From Sycobia sp. Sy_11 (lineage: Eukaryota; Arthropoda; Insecta; Hymenoptera; Epichrysomallidae), in contig JACCIC010000209.1 of NCBI GenBank assembly GCA_018907035.1, positions 717,001 through 781,000 on the forward strand: a stretch of DNA of 64,000 nt. The letters run 5' to 3'. A program made the translations under genes and the position numbers. The notes beneath the pieces are model-generated. The model was not told the origin of the DNA and did no database searches. It was given only the letters and a program-made list of their open reading frames with translations. Of the stretch, positions 52,917 to 62,104 are shown one piece after another (position 1 is the first letter of the stretch; every line of letters starts with the position of its first letter).

Positions 52917-54711
52917 ATGTATGTATATATCAATTAATAAAAGAAAGAGCACTAACCTCCATTACGAACCAAATTTGATCGTACTCCGTTTTCTTCCCCG
53001 AGCGCTTTCGGTACACGCCGTAAAAGTCGGGCAGATTCGGATGAGCGGAGAAGTCCCGCAGTACTCGGTACTCCTCCACTACCAGCGGCTGAGTTTCAGG
53101 TGTCAATTTTTGAATCTTGATCGCCACCTTTCTGCCTGCGATAAGATAAAGAATAGCACTGCGATGGCGTATGGTCAAAATTTTTAAATGATTTAAATTT
53201 AAGTATGAAAAATCTGTTATGTTTTTTTATTAATCTATTGGATTCATTGAAATATTGCATAGAAAAAAGAATAATTATTTTCGATATTTAAAAAGAATTG
53301 ATAACAAATTTAGCAGAGTATTGTCAAATCTCATTCCTAAAGAGTAACGTCAAACGAACATGAAATTTTTGCCTGTCAATGGAAAAGTATATACCAACTG
53401 GTATGTGTTCAAAGAGGTTTATAAAAATATGATATTTTTCTTCCGAAAATGATAGAAAAAGACTGAAGTTTGATTTACCCGAACAGTCGTTTACGAGCTC
53501 TGATGTACAATTTGCCTGAATACATTGGCTGTTCGAAAACTATCGGATTCTCTATATTTTAGACGTAGTGATTATAATTATTTTCATAACTTTCATACAT
53601 TTGAATTGTTTTGGGGAGAAAAACTGTAAACTGCAACTTTTACCGCAAAGTGTCATCTGTTCATTTTGCTTTGTACTCTTATTTGGTTTACATTAAAATC
53701 GCGAAAGGTAACGCTTCTTTTTGTCTCAAAGATATGTTGATGATATGATATGACATATACACGGGATTGAAAGTAACAGTGGGAGAAAACGTGTGGAGAA
53801 ATCGCTTTTTGTGACGGTTTATTCTCTATATTTCATTGAAATTTATATTATAGCTTACAATCTTATTTATAAACGATAGTATCATTAATTATAAATTTAT
53901 ATTTAAAGAGTACTCGTTATTTATGGAATAAAATGTTAGTTTACTTAAAATTTATTTTAAAAACTTTATAGTGAGCGCACCGTTGAAATAATTAGTACAT
54001 TTTTAAGCTTCTATATTATTTGTACAAAGCAACGCTACGCAATGATACCGTTTATGATCATGTGTCGGTAAATTCGCGTTGTACGTCTCAAAGAGGAGAG
54101 GGGTGTAACATTTGCGTTTGCAATTGCAAAAAAATAATATTTATAAAATAATGTTTGAGTCCTTGTGTAGCTCAGCACAACTCTCGGTAACGGCCAGCAG
54201 CGTGCGTTCGTTAATTCGCAATTTACGCCCATGTTGTTTATAACATACTATTTTCATTCCTGTATAGGAATCGTTTCGTTTACTTTCGACAAAAAAATAA
54301 AAGATAGTTTTCAAAAAATAACCAGTCTAGCGCATTACCCTCGACGGTGAAAAAAATTGTCCGTAATTCTAACTTTAACTAGTGACTAAAACTGACCCCC
54401 CCCACCCGGGCTATATATATATATATATACTTACCGGTCTCCTCGTCGGCTGCCTCGTACACGTCGCCGCAGACCCCGCTGCCGATCCGGTCCTTCAGCG
54501 CGTACCTCTTGCCCGGATCCTGAATACTGTCCAGCCGCTGGAGTTTCTCCCCGCCGCCACGGTCCCGCTCCCCGCCCCTTCCCCTCTCGGGTGCCTCGCG
54601 CCCGCCGCGGCTCCTGTCGCGCTCCCGGCGCTCCTCGTACTCGTCCTCCTCGTCGTCCGTGTGACGACCGCGCCCGTCGGCCCGTCGGCCGCGTCTCTCG
54701 TAATCGCTCAT
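17477..54711 (-). CDS. ninaC: Class III myosin with N-terminal kinase (ninaC), 21 coding exons, 1667 aa
   Basis: Photoreceptor motor-kinase of the microvillar rhabdomere; in flies it binds calmodulin and INAD and shapes phototransduction shut-off. Exons in transcript order: 54435-54711, 52957-53135, 42836-42940, 35731-36125, 34274-34364, 32628-32909, 31119-31307, 30284-30483, 29009-29566, 27546-27687, 26273-26767, 25487-25776, 25123-25403, 24729-24851, 24342-24526, 22727-22941, 21971-22068, 20171-20397, 18719-18915, 18529-18613, 17477-17866. All are GT-AG, and the sum is 5004 nt with consistent phases. Order of parts: charged low-complexity extension (1-65), kinase (about 70-342), motor (about 390-1120), IQ motifs (about 1127-1143 and 1196-1213), tail, C-terminal GYVADL. 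Fly p174 is about 1500 aa; the excess is mainly the N-terminal extension and tail. No frameshift or in-frame stop in any exon. An untranslated 5' exon is expected upstream of 54774. Confidence 0.95.
18982..19093. repeat. Compound (CATA)n-(TA)n microsatellite
   Basis: CATA tetranucleotides (about 18982-19032) run into TA dinucleotides (19034-19093), about 65 nt upstream, in transcript sense, of the exon 19 acceptor (AG at 18916-18917). Confidence 0.9.
20103..20141. repeat. (AAAT)n microsatellite
   Basis: TAAA/AAAT tetranucleotide tract starting about 29 nt inside the intron after ninaC coding exon 18 (donor at 20169-20170). Confidence 0.9.
20398..21970 (-). other. ninaC intron between coding exons 17 and 18
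   Basis: 1.6 kb, AT-rich. Holds a CT tract (20466-20497), a T run near 20907 and a long TA tract (21848-21900). No extra exon or transposon recognised. Confidence 0.6.
21848..21900. repeat. (TA)n microsatellite, 53 bp
   Basis: TA tract about 70 nt past the donor of ninaC coding exon 17. Confidence 0.95.
22942..24341 (-). other. ninaC intron between coding exons 15 and 16
   Basis: 1.4 kb of AT-rich DNA without long microsatellites, recognisable coding segments or transposon features. Confidence 0.55.
25123..32909 (-). CDS. ninaC: ninaC coding exons 6-13: myosin motor and first IQ motif
   Basis: Residues 350-1161. P-loop GESNSGKTT (484-492) deviates from the muscle-type GESGAGKT. Switch I is degenerate (NTNATRCVF, 533-541) where conventional myosins have NxNSSRFG. 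Switch II/relay is DLFGFE (769-774). Both deviations also occur in fly NINAC, so slow or weak ATPase is a family trait rather than decay here. Actin-binding and converter blocks are recognisable (FVPPEMIETLRQS; HFIRCIRADLE; FQEFLRRYKFLAFDFDE; GKTKVFLKYY). IQ1 follows (IIKVQCMLRAFLARKNV). Exon 10 (27546-27687) is easy to miss because the opposite strand has a longer ORF. The donor of exon 7 at 31118 is inside a GT repeat. Confidence 0.93.
27951..28000. repeat. 50-bp near-perfect palindrome in ninaC intron
   Basis: The arms 27951-27969 and 27982-28000 are exact reverse complements (19 bp). The 12-nt centre contains the self-complementary octamer AGCATGCT, so only two flanking base pairs per side break the dyad. 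As RNA it could form a short hairpin; as DNA it could be a relic of fused terminal inverted repeats. Its function is unknown. Confidence 0.85.
28929..28979. repeat. (TG)n microsatellite, about 25 units
   Basis: TG on the plus strand, CA in the ninaC transcript, starting 28 nt after the exon 9 donor (GT at 29007-29008). Intronic CA repeats near a donor can bind hnRNP L in animals; relevance here is speculative. Confidence 0.95.
31092..31118 (-). repeat. (GT)n microsatellite forming the donor of ninaC exon 7
   Basis: In transcript sense exon 7 ends GGAAAG and the intron starts with 13 consecutive GT units. The annotated GT is the first unit, chosen because it leaves phase 0 with exon 8. Every later unit is also a possible GT donor, but would add Val/Cys codons or shift frame. 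Confidence 0.9.
31332..31392. repeat. (ATT)n microsatellite, 61 bp
   Basis: Slightly imperfect ATT/TTA tract. In transcript sense (AAT) it occupies the region where the branch point of the exon 7 acceptor (AG at 31308-31309) would be expected. Confidence 0.92.
31504..31550. repeat. (TA)n microsatellite, 47 bp
   Basis: TA tract in the same ninaC intron, 0.1 kb from the ATT tract. Confidence 0.93.
32959..32997. repeat. (TA)n microsatellite, 39 bp
   Basis: TA tract about 50 nt upstream, in transcript sense, of the ninaC exon 6 acceptor. Confidence 0.93.
33224..33270. repeat. (TA)n microsatellite, 47 bp
   Basis: TA tract in the 1.4 kb ninaC intron between exons 5 and 6 (32910-34273), which otherwise shows no feature. 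Confidence 0.93.
34274..54711 (-). CDS. ninaC: ninaC coding exons 1-5: N-terminal extension and protein kinase domain
   Basis: Residues 1-349. Exon 1 encodes about 65 residues dominated by Arg, Glu, Asp and Gly before the kinase starts; fly NINAC has only a short leader here. The kinase, of the Ste20-like type found in class III myosins, keeps every catalytic element: glycine loop G77-x-G79-xx-G82, Lys99 in VAIK, Glu-rich helix C (VEEEYRVLRDF), HRD with Asp201 and Asn206 (HRDIRASN), DFG with Asp219, and APE at 244-246 preceded by GSPNWM. It should therefore be catalytically active. The substrate-side sequence HPTRALFQIVRNPPP is typical of NINAC/MYO3. Exon 4 is extremely GC-rich. Introns 1-4 are 1.3, 10.0, 6.7 and 1.4 kb, much larger than in the neighbouring genes. 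Confidence 0.93.
34401..34457. repeat. (TA)n microsatellite, 57 bp
   Basis: TA tract 35 nt upstream, in transcript sense, of the exon 5 acceptor (AG at 34365-34366), in the 1.4 kb intron 34365-35730, which shows no other feature. Confidence 0.95.
37134..37289. repeat. Inverted pair of (GA)n and (CT)n microsatellites
   Basis: A 39-bp GA tract (37134-37172) and a 34-bp CT tract (37256-37289) face each other across 83 bp. They are complementary in the inverted sense, so the single strand could fold into a long stem. Confidence 0.85.
41574..41624. repeat. (TA)n microsatellite, 51 bp
   Basis: Tract marking the switch from the GC-rich island on its left to the AT-richer block 41640-42620 on its right. 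Confidence 0.93.
41658..42620 (+). other. Unidentified AT-richer block with two ORFs
   Basis: Plus-strand ORFs at 41658-41873 (71 codons) and 42258-42620 (120 codons) have fairly balanced amino-acid use, unlike the repeat-driven ORFs nearby. They are in the antisense direction inside ninaC intron 3. No family motif, splice-supported structure or terminal repeat was recognised. A decayed mobile element or an intronic gene are both possible, as is chance. Confidence 0.2.
42703..42751. repeat. (TA)n microsatellite, 49 bp
   Basis: About 85 nt past the donor of ninaC exon 3 in transcript sense. Confidence 0.93.
43391..43434. repeat. (CT)n microsatellite, 44 bp
   Basis: CT tract in a CG-rich patch of ninaC intron 2, about 450 nt upstream of exon 3 in transcript sense. 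Confidence 0.93.
43621..43670. repeat. (TA)n microsatellite, 50 bp
   Basis: Perfect TA tract flanked on both sides by short CATA/GTAT tetranucleotides. Confidence 0.95.
44199..44290 (-). mobile_element. Possible Penelope-like element terminus with degraded hammerhead-like core
   Basis: On the minus strand, 44251-44289 read CCTGAGGAGAAGG, then GCGACTCAAAACGTTGGGC. This resembles the CTGA(T)GA...GAAAC...CGTTGGGC signature of Penelope-like element terminal repeats and their minimal hammerhead ribozymes, with two core changes (CTGAGGA for CTGATGA, AAAAC for GAAAC). Next to it are inverted repeats (AGATAAGTTG / CAACTTATCT at about 44200-44230 and a further TAAGTTG at 44244-44250) that could form flanking stems. 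No reverse transcriptase is visible. The call rests on remembered motif shape only. Confidence 0.35.
44374..44470. repeat. (TATC)n microsatellite, about 95 bp
   Basis: Imperfect TATC/TGTC tetranucleotides lying just past the 3' end of the mariner coding remnant (44520). Repeat growth may have replaced the terminal inverted repeat of that element. Confidence 0.9.
44520..45515 (-). pseudogene. Broken mariner transposase (DD34D) in ninaC intron 2
   Basis: Remnant of a mariner-family cut-and-paste transposase related to the Mos1 branch. The C-terminal part is open from about 44984 to the TAA at 44520-44522 and contains LCIWWDQLGVVYYELLKP, the second catalytic Asp in HDNARPH and the third in SPDVAPSDYH, exactly 34 residues apart. 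It ends with the family signature PERWEKVVASDGQYF. Upstream, pieces such as FKSGDFDVEDKE, a TGD with the first catalytic Asp, and IRYDNPK lie in different frames; an extra T directly after the first catalytic Asp codon is one visible frameshift. Several frameshifts and stops in the N-terminal half make it non-functional. Terminal inverted repeats were not found; simple repeats abut both ends. It is a passenger, unrelated to ninaC function. Confidence 0.92.
46184..46240. repeat. (AGC)n trinucleotide tract, about 57 bp
   Basis: Interrupted CAG/AGC repeat in ninaC intron 2. The overlapping ORF 46172-46414 reads poly-serine from the repeat and then loses any protein-like character, so it is treated as non-coding. 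Confidence 0.85.
48814..48869. repeat. (GA)n microsatellite, about 56 bp
   Basis: Nearly perfect GA tract at the right edge of a CG-rich patch (48500-48800). Confidence 0.92.
51279..51315. repeat. (TA)n microsatellite, 37 bp
   Basis: TA tract inside an otherwise CG-rich block (51200-51900), followed by a CT tract at 51450-51486 and another TA tract at 51623-51661. Confidence 0.93.
52138..52185. repeat. (GA)n microsatellite, 48 bp
   Basis: GA tract in a CG-rich patch, with a shorter one at 51971-51993. Overlapping arginine/glutamate-rich ORFs are repeat artefacts. Confidence 0.93.
52869..52910. repeat. (GT)n microsatellite, 42 bp
   Basis: About 46 nt past the donor of ninaC exon 2; in transcript sense it is a CA repeat. 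Confidence 0.95.
53136..54434 (-). other. ninaC intron 1 of the coding region
   Basis: 1.3 kb between kinase exons 1 and 2. The donor GTAAGT runs directly into a short TA tract (54413-54430). The remainder is AT-rich and unassigned. Confidence 0.65.
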
Positions 54712-54773
54712 CCTCGGCGGATTCGCAGCTGGTGCCGCCGCAGCCGCCGATTCCCTCGTGCTCGGGTGCGGTT

Positions 54774-54796
54774 CTGAAAAAAAAAAAAAAAAAAAA
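54774..54796 (-). promoter_or_regulatory. Splice acceptor with 20-T tract upstream of the ninaC start codon
   Basis: In transcript sense a run of 20 T is followed by CAG (AG at 54774-54775) and then 62 nt to the ATG at 54711. This is an ideal 3' splice site, implying an untranslated 5' exon farther right and explaining why the open frame upstream of the ATG should not be taken as coding. Confidence 0.65.
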
Positions 54797-54915
54797 TGCA
54801 ACGAACGAGATCGCCCAGCGCGATACCATCGGATATTTAAACGGATGCGCGCAATACGCAAATGTAATGTATATGCATACGAGCTAGACAGCAGCAGGCA
54901 TCGATCGGTCTTCTG

Positions 54916-54920
<5 letters not shown>

Positions 54921-54968
<48 letters not shown>
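54921..54968. repeat. (TA)n microsatellite, 48 bp
   Basis: TA tract about 145 bp upstream of the 5' UTR acceptor of ninaC. Confidence 0.94.
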
Positions 54969-54971
<3 letters not shown>

Positions 54972-56022
54972 TCAGGGGATATTATAATTAGGCACTTGTA
55001 GTTTATTCGCGCTCGCGGCACTCCGCGTTCGGGGTCGAGAGTCGTTGTCGTGGAGGCGCGATGGTTGGCCGAGGGGGTGGGGGAGGGTTCGTATTTGTAT
55101 TCGCTTCGGCGACTCGATGGCTCAAAGCCGAGGGCTAATTAACCGTTGGATTAAAATTGATAATTAGACGTATTGCGGGAGAAGCTCTTCTCCGGACGCC
55201 CCCCACCCCTCTCCCACACCCGCGTCGCGAGTGCCGCTCGAGCCCCCGGGCGGCGTATTAAATAATCCGCGATTTATAAAAATGCGAAAGGTTTCTCCTT
55301 CCAAGCCGGCGCGCCTTCTACGCGCCTCTTCGCGTATGCTTAATCTACTGAAATTGTTCGCATATTGCTGTTGATGGGATTGACCAAAAAAAGAAGGCTT
55401 TTCTTCCTTTCTATCTTTTTTCTCGTTCGTTCGTTGCGGACCACGTGGCTGCTTTCTTGCACTTAGACTTTAGGAGCATTAAATTCAACACGATGACCAG
55501 CGGACGTCAAGTTTTTCGCCGAAAATTGGCCAATTCACCAAACTAACGTAATTACATGCCGATAACAAACGCGTAACAATCACCAATTTTATTTTGAAAT
55601 ATTTCCATTCTGTGACGTGGAGCCTGGTAAATACGTGTAGAACGACAAGTTGTACTTTAATACTGTTCGTTCCGCCATTTACTATACATAAAAGTACTAT
55701 TTTTCGTCCTTAGATTTCGCGCGAAGTACGTTAGTATATATTGTAGTAAAAATTGTAACAAAATAGTAAATATTGTAATAAAATAAAGATTTTGAATTGC
55801 TAAAATGTTTATTTTTATCACACTAATAAAAATATAATTTTTTAATGCTAAATTACTTCGTGCTATTTTCGTTCGTGCTAAATCGTTATATTTAATGCTA
55901 AATTATATATAGGATATAAAAAAATTGGTTTAAATTATAAACTACCATGTAAAAAAAAATAAGTATTAGATAAAGTTTGACCTTTTAGTCTGTCCAGTGC
56001 TAGAGAGAAACCATACAAGATC

Positions 56023-56025
<3 letters not shown>

Positions 56026-56064
<39 letters not shown>
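56026..56064. repeat. (TA)n microsatellite, 39 bp
   Basis: Perfect TA tract in an AT-rich part of the ninaC upstream region. Confidence 0.93.
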
Positions 56065-56068
<4 letters not shown>

Positions 56069-57194
56069 TGGTGTACATACTAAACCAGTGCACGCGTTAA
56101 AACTAGGCGTATCGAAGTAATTCTCTTATACGATAAACAAAATAAAAGAGCGTTCGACAGCAGAACTGTAGGTCTATGTATATATATATCCCGTACCATT
56201 TGTTCAGTAACATGCTCTCGAATATCTGTTTTTATTTTACTTCTGTAATATTTCCGACAAAAAAAAAAGGCGCAACCTCTGCGCTATTACGAACCTCCTT
56301 TTTTTCGGGATCCCGCATTATTTTGTTTCCTTAAACGCGCGCCTTTTTCTCGAGATAAATATACGATCGCGAATGCGTCACGTTCGGAAGCAACATGGGT
56401 CGTGCCTGTGTTTGCATACGTTGGCGTGTAAACATGTATAGATATAACATCACGTGGCTTTTCTAACGTCCCGTCGTCGTAACCACGAAACTTGTAGGGC
56501 TTGATGCCAGTGAATACGTGCACATAGATGTGCACAGCACTGACGCTTACGTATATATATATATATATATTCCGGCACACGCGTTGCATAACGCTGTTGA
56601 AGGCTTATACCTGGTTGAAATAAAATTTCGATTATATTCGGAACCATGTCGAGCTTTCCATATATGTATGTAGATAATTTTTTTAACTACTCCAAAGAAA
56701 ACATTCAATCGCCAGCTATATATATATATATGACCCAATGGGACAGCTCGGCATCATTGGACGTAGAATAGAAAAATTTAACCGCATTATTATGATAAAA
56801 ACATTACAATACTGACTATACAGTAGCATTCGGATTCTGTATACTTTGGATCCGAGAGTTTAAAGAATTGAAAAAATTTTGTTAAAATAATCCATGTCTC
56901 TGTAAAATAACTACGCCAATGAATAAACAGGTAAGCACAGTGTGTTTGAAACAGCGTGAATCTTTACGTTAAATGATAATGTCAACAGACATATTGACTT
57001 GAAAATCATATTGTTTTTTACAATATCGAATATTCCGTATGTACCAGTACGAAACTATGTTGAAAAAGATATGCAATTAGTCCCAAAATTGGTGTGACAG
57101 TACATGACCAAAATTTACTTTTTAAGACAGAAAATTTAATTAATACAGTTGACGCACAGTCCTATATATATAAATGCACTTAGAAAAGTTGAAT

Positions 57195-57198
<4 letters not shown>

Positions 57199-57248
<50 letters not shown>
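57199..57248. repeat. (TA)n microsatellite, 50 bp
   Basis: TA tract about 0.15 kb left of the CG-rich island that begins near 57400. Confidence 0.94.
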
Positions 57249-57251
<3 letters not shown>

Positions 57252-59127
57252 ATCGGCCTAGTGGAGTAATGCACATGCAAGCCTGCGCGAGCTGCGCGAT
57301 TAATATAACACATAAAGTCCAGATGGTGTGAGGGGCTTGACCGGTACATCGCGCTCCGTGACGATCTCTCGCCCGCGAATTATATATTATATACGTAAGA
57401 AGAGCTGCGATCGCCCAGTCGCCTTTTTACCATCGTATAAGCGCTCACGTGCGGCCCTCGGCGCTTTATTCGCATAAATTAGATCAATTCGCAGATTCGA
57501 TGGAGAGGGAAAGAAACGAAGAAAGAGACAGAGATAGAGTGAGAGAGGGGGGGAGCTATGTGGGGAAGGGAGAAAGAGTATATACCCAAGTCCCTTTCTT
57601 CTCTCCCCCCCCCCTCCGATCCCTTTTCCACAGTTGTCCTCTTCTCCTGTCACGTCGATGCGTGGGGGGGGGGGAGTGGGGAGTGTCGGGGAGAGTTCAT
57701 CGATCGACCGTACGGAATGCCGATGGGGGCTTTTTGCGACGCGTTGTTGCGTTCCGAGAAATCGCGCAGTTTCGACGAGAGAGCGAAAAAGAGCGAGAGA
57801 GAAAGAAAGGTGGCGCGCGCGTATATTACAAGAAAAGGCTCGATCGACGCTCGGGGTTACGTGTCGATCTCGCGGCTGTTTCGTTTTTTCCAATTATTTT
57901 CACTGTTTGCTTTCAATTTTTTTTATTTTTTTTTTTATTTTTGTTTTGTTTCTTTAGCGTTGCTTCGACGTTATTCCTATGCGACACGAGAGGCTGCGCT
58001 TTTCGCGGCTCGATGGGGGCACGATTAAAAGGGGGGGCCTATAGTCGCGGTCAATGGGCCGGGCCATCCCATATAACGCGGTCGAAAAAATCTAGAGTCA
58101 GGTATTGTTTCTTGGCGACTTTTGCGACCTCGCGCTTCTCCTATCTGTAACGATTGTACGCGCGATTTATTAGTTGTTTATATTTATCGGTTCATTATTT
58201 TCTATTGATAAGCATTCGCATGTATTTCGAGTTCAATTTCCGCCATCGAAGAGTCCATATAAGTCATTCATTTCTAAATGTATGTTTCTGAATTATTTGC
58301 CCGACCTGTGTGATATATCTATATATGTGTGCGTATGTATGTGTGTGCGTAAACAAAGCCGATGCTTTTACCGTTTCAGCAAACGATTCCTCATTATTGA
58401 TTATAAATATTTTTTATATTTTCAATACAATATAAATGTAAAATTCATGAATTTTACGACTGCACGAATCGACCACCGTAGGATATCGAGTGAAATTAAC
58501 TAATCCGATGGGTTAAAGTAAGGTTTTTCTCGGGACGATCCATCCAGCTGAAATTGCAAATTTTTACAAAAAATTTACAAAGTCTCGCGAAGAAACTGCT
58601 GGGCGAGATCGTTGAGAAAATTAGCTTACCCTGCCATCGCGGCTTATATGCGAGATCCGAAGTCGCGCCGTATCCCTTCCCTTTGTCATGCAGCTCTTAA
58701 GCCCACCGCCCTCGACCCCCGTCGCCAGCCCCAACGACCGCGCCCGCCCTCGCGCAATTGGATTAAAGACAGAGTTTTAAGCTCATTAGTATTTTTAAGC
58801 TGATTGCTAATGTTCGAGCTTGCAACAATTTAATCATCGTTTCCATTGCGCGCACCGCAGTCCGTAGGAGGGGCTTAAATTCGTTAAAAGTGAGAATGGA
58901 GTATATACGGTAAACGGATTATCCTCGTTTTGCTCGATAGTGTAGAAACGGGATGGGATTTTTTGTTGGTTATAAAGTATTGTCTATTACGTTCTCGTAC
59001 GCTATCCACGGGAAATTCCTCATGGATGATACTTTCAATATTTATGTAAATGATTCAAGTTCGCATGCCTGTATTTCTTTCTTAAATCGCGTGCCTTGAA
59101 CTGATAGTTGAACGGAATAAAAACAGT

Positions 59128-59131
<4 letters not shown>

Positions 59132-59174
<43 letters not shown>
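59132..59174. repeat. (TA)n microsatellite, 43 bp
   Basis: One of two TA tracts within 230 bp (see 59308-59356). Confidence 0.93.
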
Positions 59175-59177
<3 letters not shown>

Positions 59178-59304
59178 AAAGACTAATAATTCTATTGTTA
59201 AATGAATGCGATTCTTCACCAATTGTACATTTAAAATTTAATTTGAAAAAAGAAACACGGGGCATTATTTATTAAATCACACACACATACACATACACAC
59301 ACAC

Positions 59305-59307
<3 letters not shown>

Positions 59308-59356
<49 letters not shown>
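59308..59356. repeat. Compound (AC)n-(TA)n microsatellite
   Basis: A 49-bp TA tract preceded by ACACAC/ACATAC repeats from 59279. Confidence 0.93.
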
Positions 59357-59359
<3 letters not shown>

Positions 59360-60159
59360 GCCGAGTTGAAGGCGAAAATACACGAGCCGTTATACATCCC
59401 ACCTTTAATTAGACCTAACACAACACGATAATGCAATAAAATCGTTCGCCGCGCAGTCGTATCGTCGAGCGGGAAGCGCGACAATAACGATAAAAATAAA
59501 CGCAAAACACAGCGACAACAACGGCAAAGATAAAACGTACATAAATAAATTCGCCGTCGCACCCCCTCCCGCCCCCCGGTCTCTCTCTCTCTCTCTCTCT
59601 CTCGCGTTCGAAATTCAATCCTCGCGCGATTCATTAAATACCCCGAGTGTGGCCATCCTTTCCCCCTCCCCCACCCCACCCCCTACACAGTTGCGAAATT
59701 CTCCGATCTCGAACTTCTTGCCACTGAGCCAATGCGGACTGGAGAGTTGCGGGAGGGGTGAGGGGAGCACGGGGGCGCTAAATTATTCATGGGATCGGAG
59801 AGGTGAAGAAGACGAGGCACGCGCGCGAAGTGTATATATATATATATATGTATACATATAAAAGCTCGGCCCCGATATGACGACAAGAAATCTCGGACGA
59901 GGACTCGAGCGCGCGCGTCGTCTCCCTTTTAAAGAGACAACGCGTTGCTTTTTCCGAGCGCGCTCGCGCCTCCGGTCTCGGCTCCGGAATGCGTCTTCGT
60001 CCCGGTGGTGGGAAAGTTCGGTGGACGCTCGCGCTCGCGCGTACTGCCGCGGACGCCGGAACGGAGGAATGCGGCGCAAGGGGTCGGGCAAGAAGTATAA
60101 CAGACGGTTTTTCGGACGCGACGCCGTATCGGCGGCGTGCGCGCGTGCGAATTTCGTTG

Positions 60160-60264
<105 letters not shown>

Positions 60265-61575
60265 GCTGAAGCGCGCCGAACGAGAATCGGCATACGATGA
60301 ATCGATATTTGCTTATCTCGTGGGACGAACGAGCAAAGTACTTATCTAATATCTGCAAATGTACCCAATGCTAAATACATGGTCAAATGGAAGGGACTGT
60401 AAGAAAATTAACCTACTGAACATGTGGGACTAACCGAATTAACTTCTGGATCGTTCTGACCGTGGGCAACGAGAGGATTCGATATATATGGAGATAAGAT
60501 TAGGTGGAATTTAGAACTGCGAGAGGATCAATCTACTGGTATAAAAGATTGGCCCTAGTTTTGCTGATCCTCTACAGCGAGCGATTGGAAAATTCTTAGC
60601 TTTATTGCTGGTTTGTTTTTTTTTTTTTTTTTTTTTAGTTTGTTTTTCAAAGCACAAGCATATGGCAAGACGAACGAAAGCGTCGATTAATTTTATTGAC
60701 AGGAAATTCGTAATTAGATAATGGTTTTGGTTTAGGCCAAAAATGCCGAAGGACCGCCTAACATTTTTACAACGATTTTTGGCATTGTCGAGCCGGCGAT
60801 TATCATTTCGCCGAAATGTACGATCATTTTCTTGCACAACTGGACTTTTACGAAATTCTATTCTCGGTGTTAATCATTTATTACATTACAACTCTTCAGT
60901 TTCGATCTTCAGCTTTCCGGCTAATTGTTCGGAACAGCAAGATTTTTTTGGCTGGAACTCAGTCTTGAAGAGATGAGACAGGAATGTACGAATGTAACAA
61001 TTATAGAAGAACGATCAGATTTATTATGCAAATTGAAAACGTTTATCTCAGTCAAGGTGCACACAATGGTGCAATAGCAAAATCCACCACCTAACAATTA
61101 CTGCCTAACTATTAATACGATGACTTATATTATATGAGATCATTTGAACACAGTCCATTAGTTGTCATGATTCAGATAAGTGTGTACTATTAATAATCGA
61201 GGGTTGATACTTTGAGATAATATTCGTAAAATGCAGGTCGCCATCTAGTGCCCAATGGTAGAACCGAGAGTGATCTAATTATTGGATTATAGAGAATGTA
61301 AAAAATGTGCTTAGTTTTGTAGTTGTTTTTCAGTTTTCCCGCAATAAAGTCTAAAAATTATAAGTGTTTATTCACATTTCAACATTGTTTATTCAAGCTA
61401 ACTAACTCTAATTAAATGAGATTTTTACTTAATCAATTTTATAAAGATTATATAGAAAAAGAGTATGCTCCTATGTAGGTATTATCCCCGTAGTCCAATT
61501 ATTCCATCCACGTACATATAAAATCGCTTGACCATGCATTGTAGATTAAAAAATTCACCCCAATCGTGCATAAAG

Positions 61576-61578
<3 letters not shown>

Positions 61579-61630
<52 letters not shown>
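61579..61630. repeat. (TA)n microsatellite, 52 bp
   Basis: First of four long TA tracts between 61.5 and 62.6 kb. Confidence 0.94.
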
Positions 61631-61633
<3 letters not shown>

Positions 61634-61830
61634 AAGAGAGAAACGAGTACTCACTGGCGCGAAAACGCAACGAGCGTCGCTTTTATAAGCTCTACCGCAA
61701 CGTCTCCGTACGTTTATATATTTGTCGATGGAGTTCGGAGAACATGTGTACGCATATATATATGTAATCGCATTACCGATACCGGCTCTTCCAGACAGGG
61801 TATCCAACGCAACGGGAGGCGCACAATATG

Positions 61831-61831
<1 letters not shown>

Positions 61832-61880
<49 letters not shown>
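61832..61880. repeat. (TA)n microsatellite, 49 bp
   Basis: Second of the clustered TA tracts, 0.2 kb from the first. Confidence 0.94.
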
Positions 61881-61883
<3 letters not shown>

Positions 61884-62051
61884 CGTGAATAGTTTCCAGA
61901 CCCCGTGCGTGGATTTATATACACGAGAAGAGCTGATGTGACGAGTGCATATACAGTGTGACAGGTATAGAGACTTCTCGGAATCTTACACACCGCGCGC
62001 GCTCCAAATTATAGAAGCGTGTCCGAGTCTCGCGGCTATTACTTCCCGCTA

Positions 62052-62055
<4 letters not shown>

Positions 62056-62101
<46 letters not shown>
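62056..62101. repeat. (TA)n microsatellite, 46 bp
   Basis: Third of the clustered TA tracts. Confidence 0.94.

Positions 62102-62104
<3 letters not shown>

Larger units (their letters stand above)
42941..52956 (-). other. ninaC intron 2 (10 kb) with transposon debris
   Basis: Splits the kinase domain between FVMEL (exon 2 end) and CEGG (exon 3 start). It holds CT and TA tracts (43391-43434, 43621-43670), a Penelope/hammerhead-like fragment (44199-44290), a TATC repeat (44374-44470), a broken mariner (44520-45515), an AGC trinucleotide tract (46184-46240), GA/CT tracts (48814-48869, 50930-50952, 51450-51486, 52138-52185), TA tracts and a GT tract next to exon 2. Bases 46500-48500 and 49000-50760 are AT-rich with no recognised feature. 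Confidence 0.65.

Noticed and set aside
57449..58150. Plus-strand ORF of 233 codons upstream of ninaC, the second longest ORF of the window
   Set aside because: It overlaps ORFs in all frames and on the opposite strand, begins with a GA-derived Arg/Glu run and includes a T-rich phenylalanine run, with no domain or splice context. It is best read as a CG-rich non-stop stretch.
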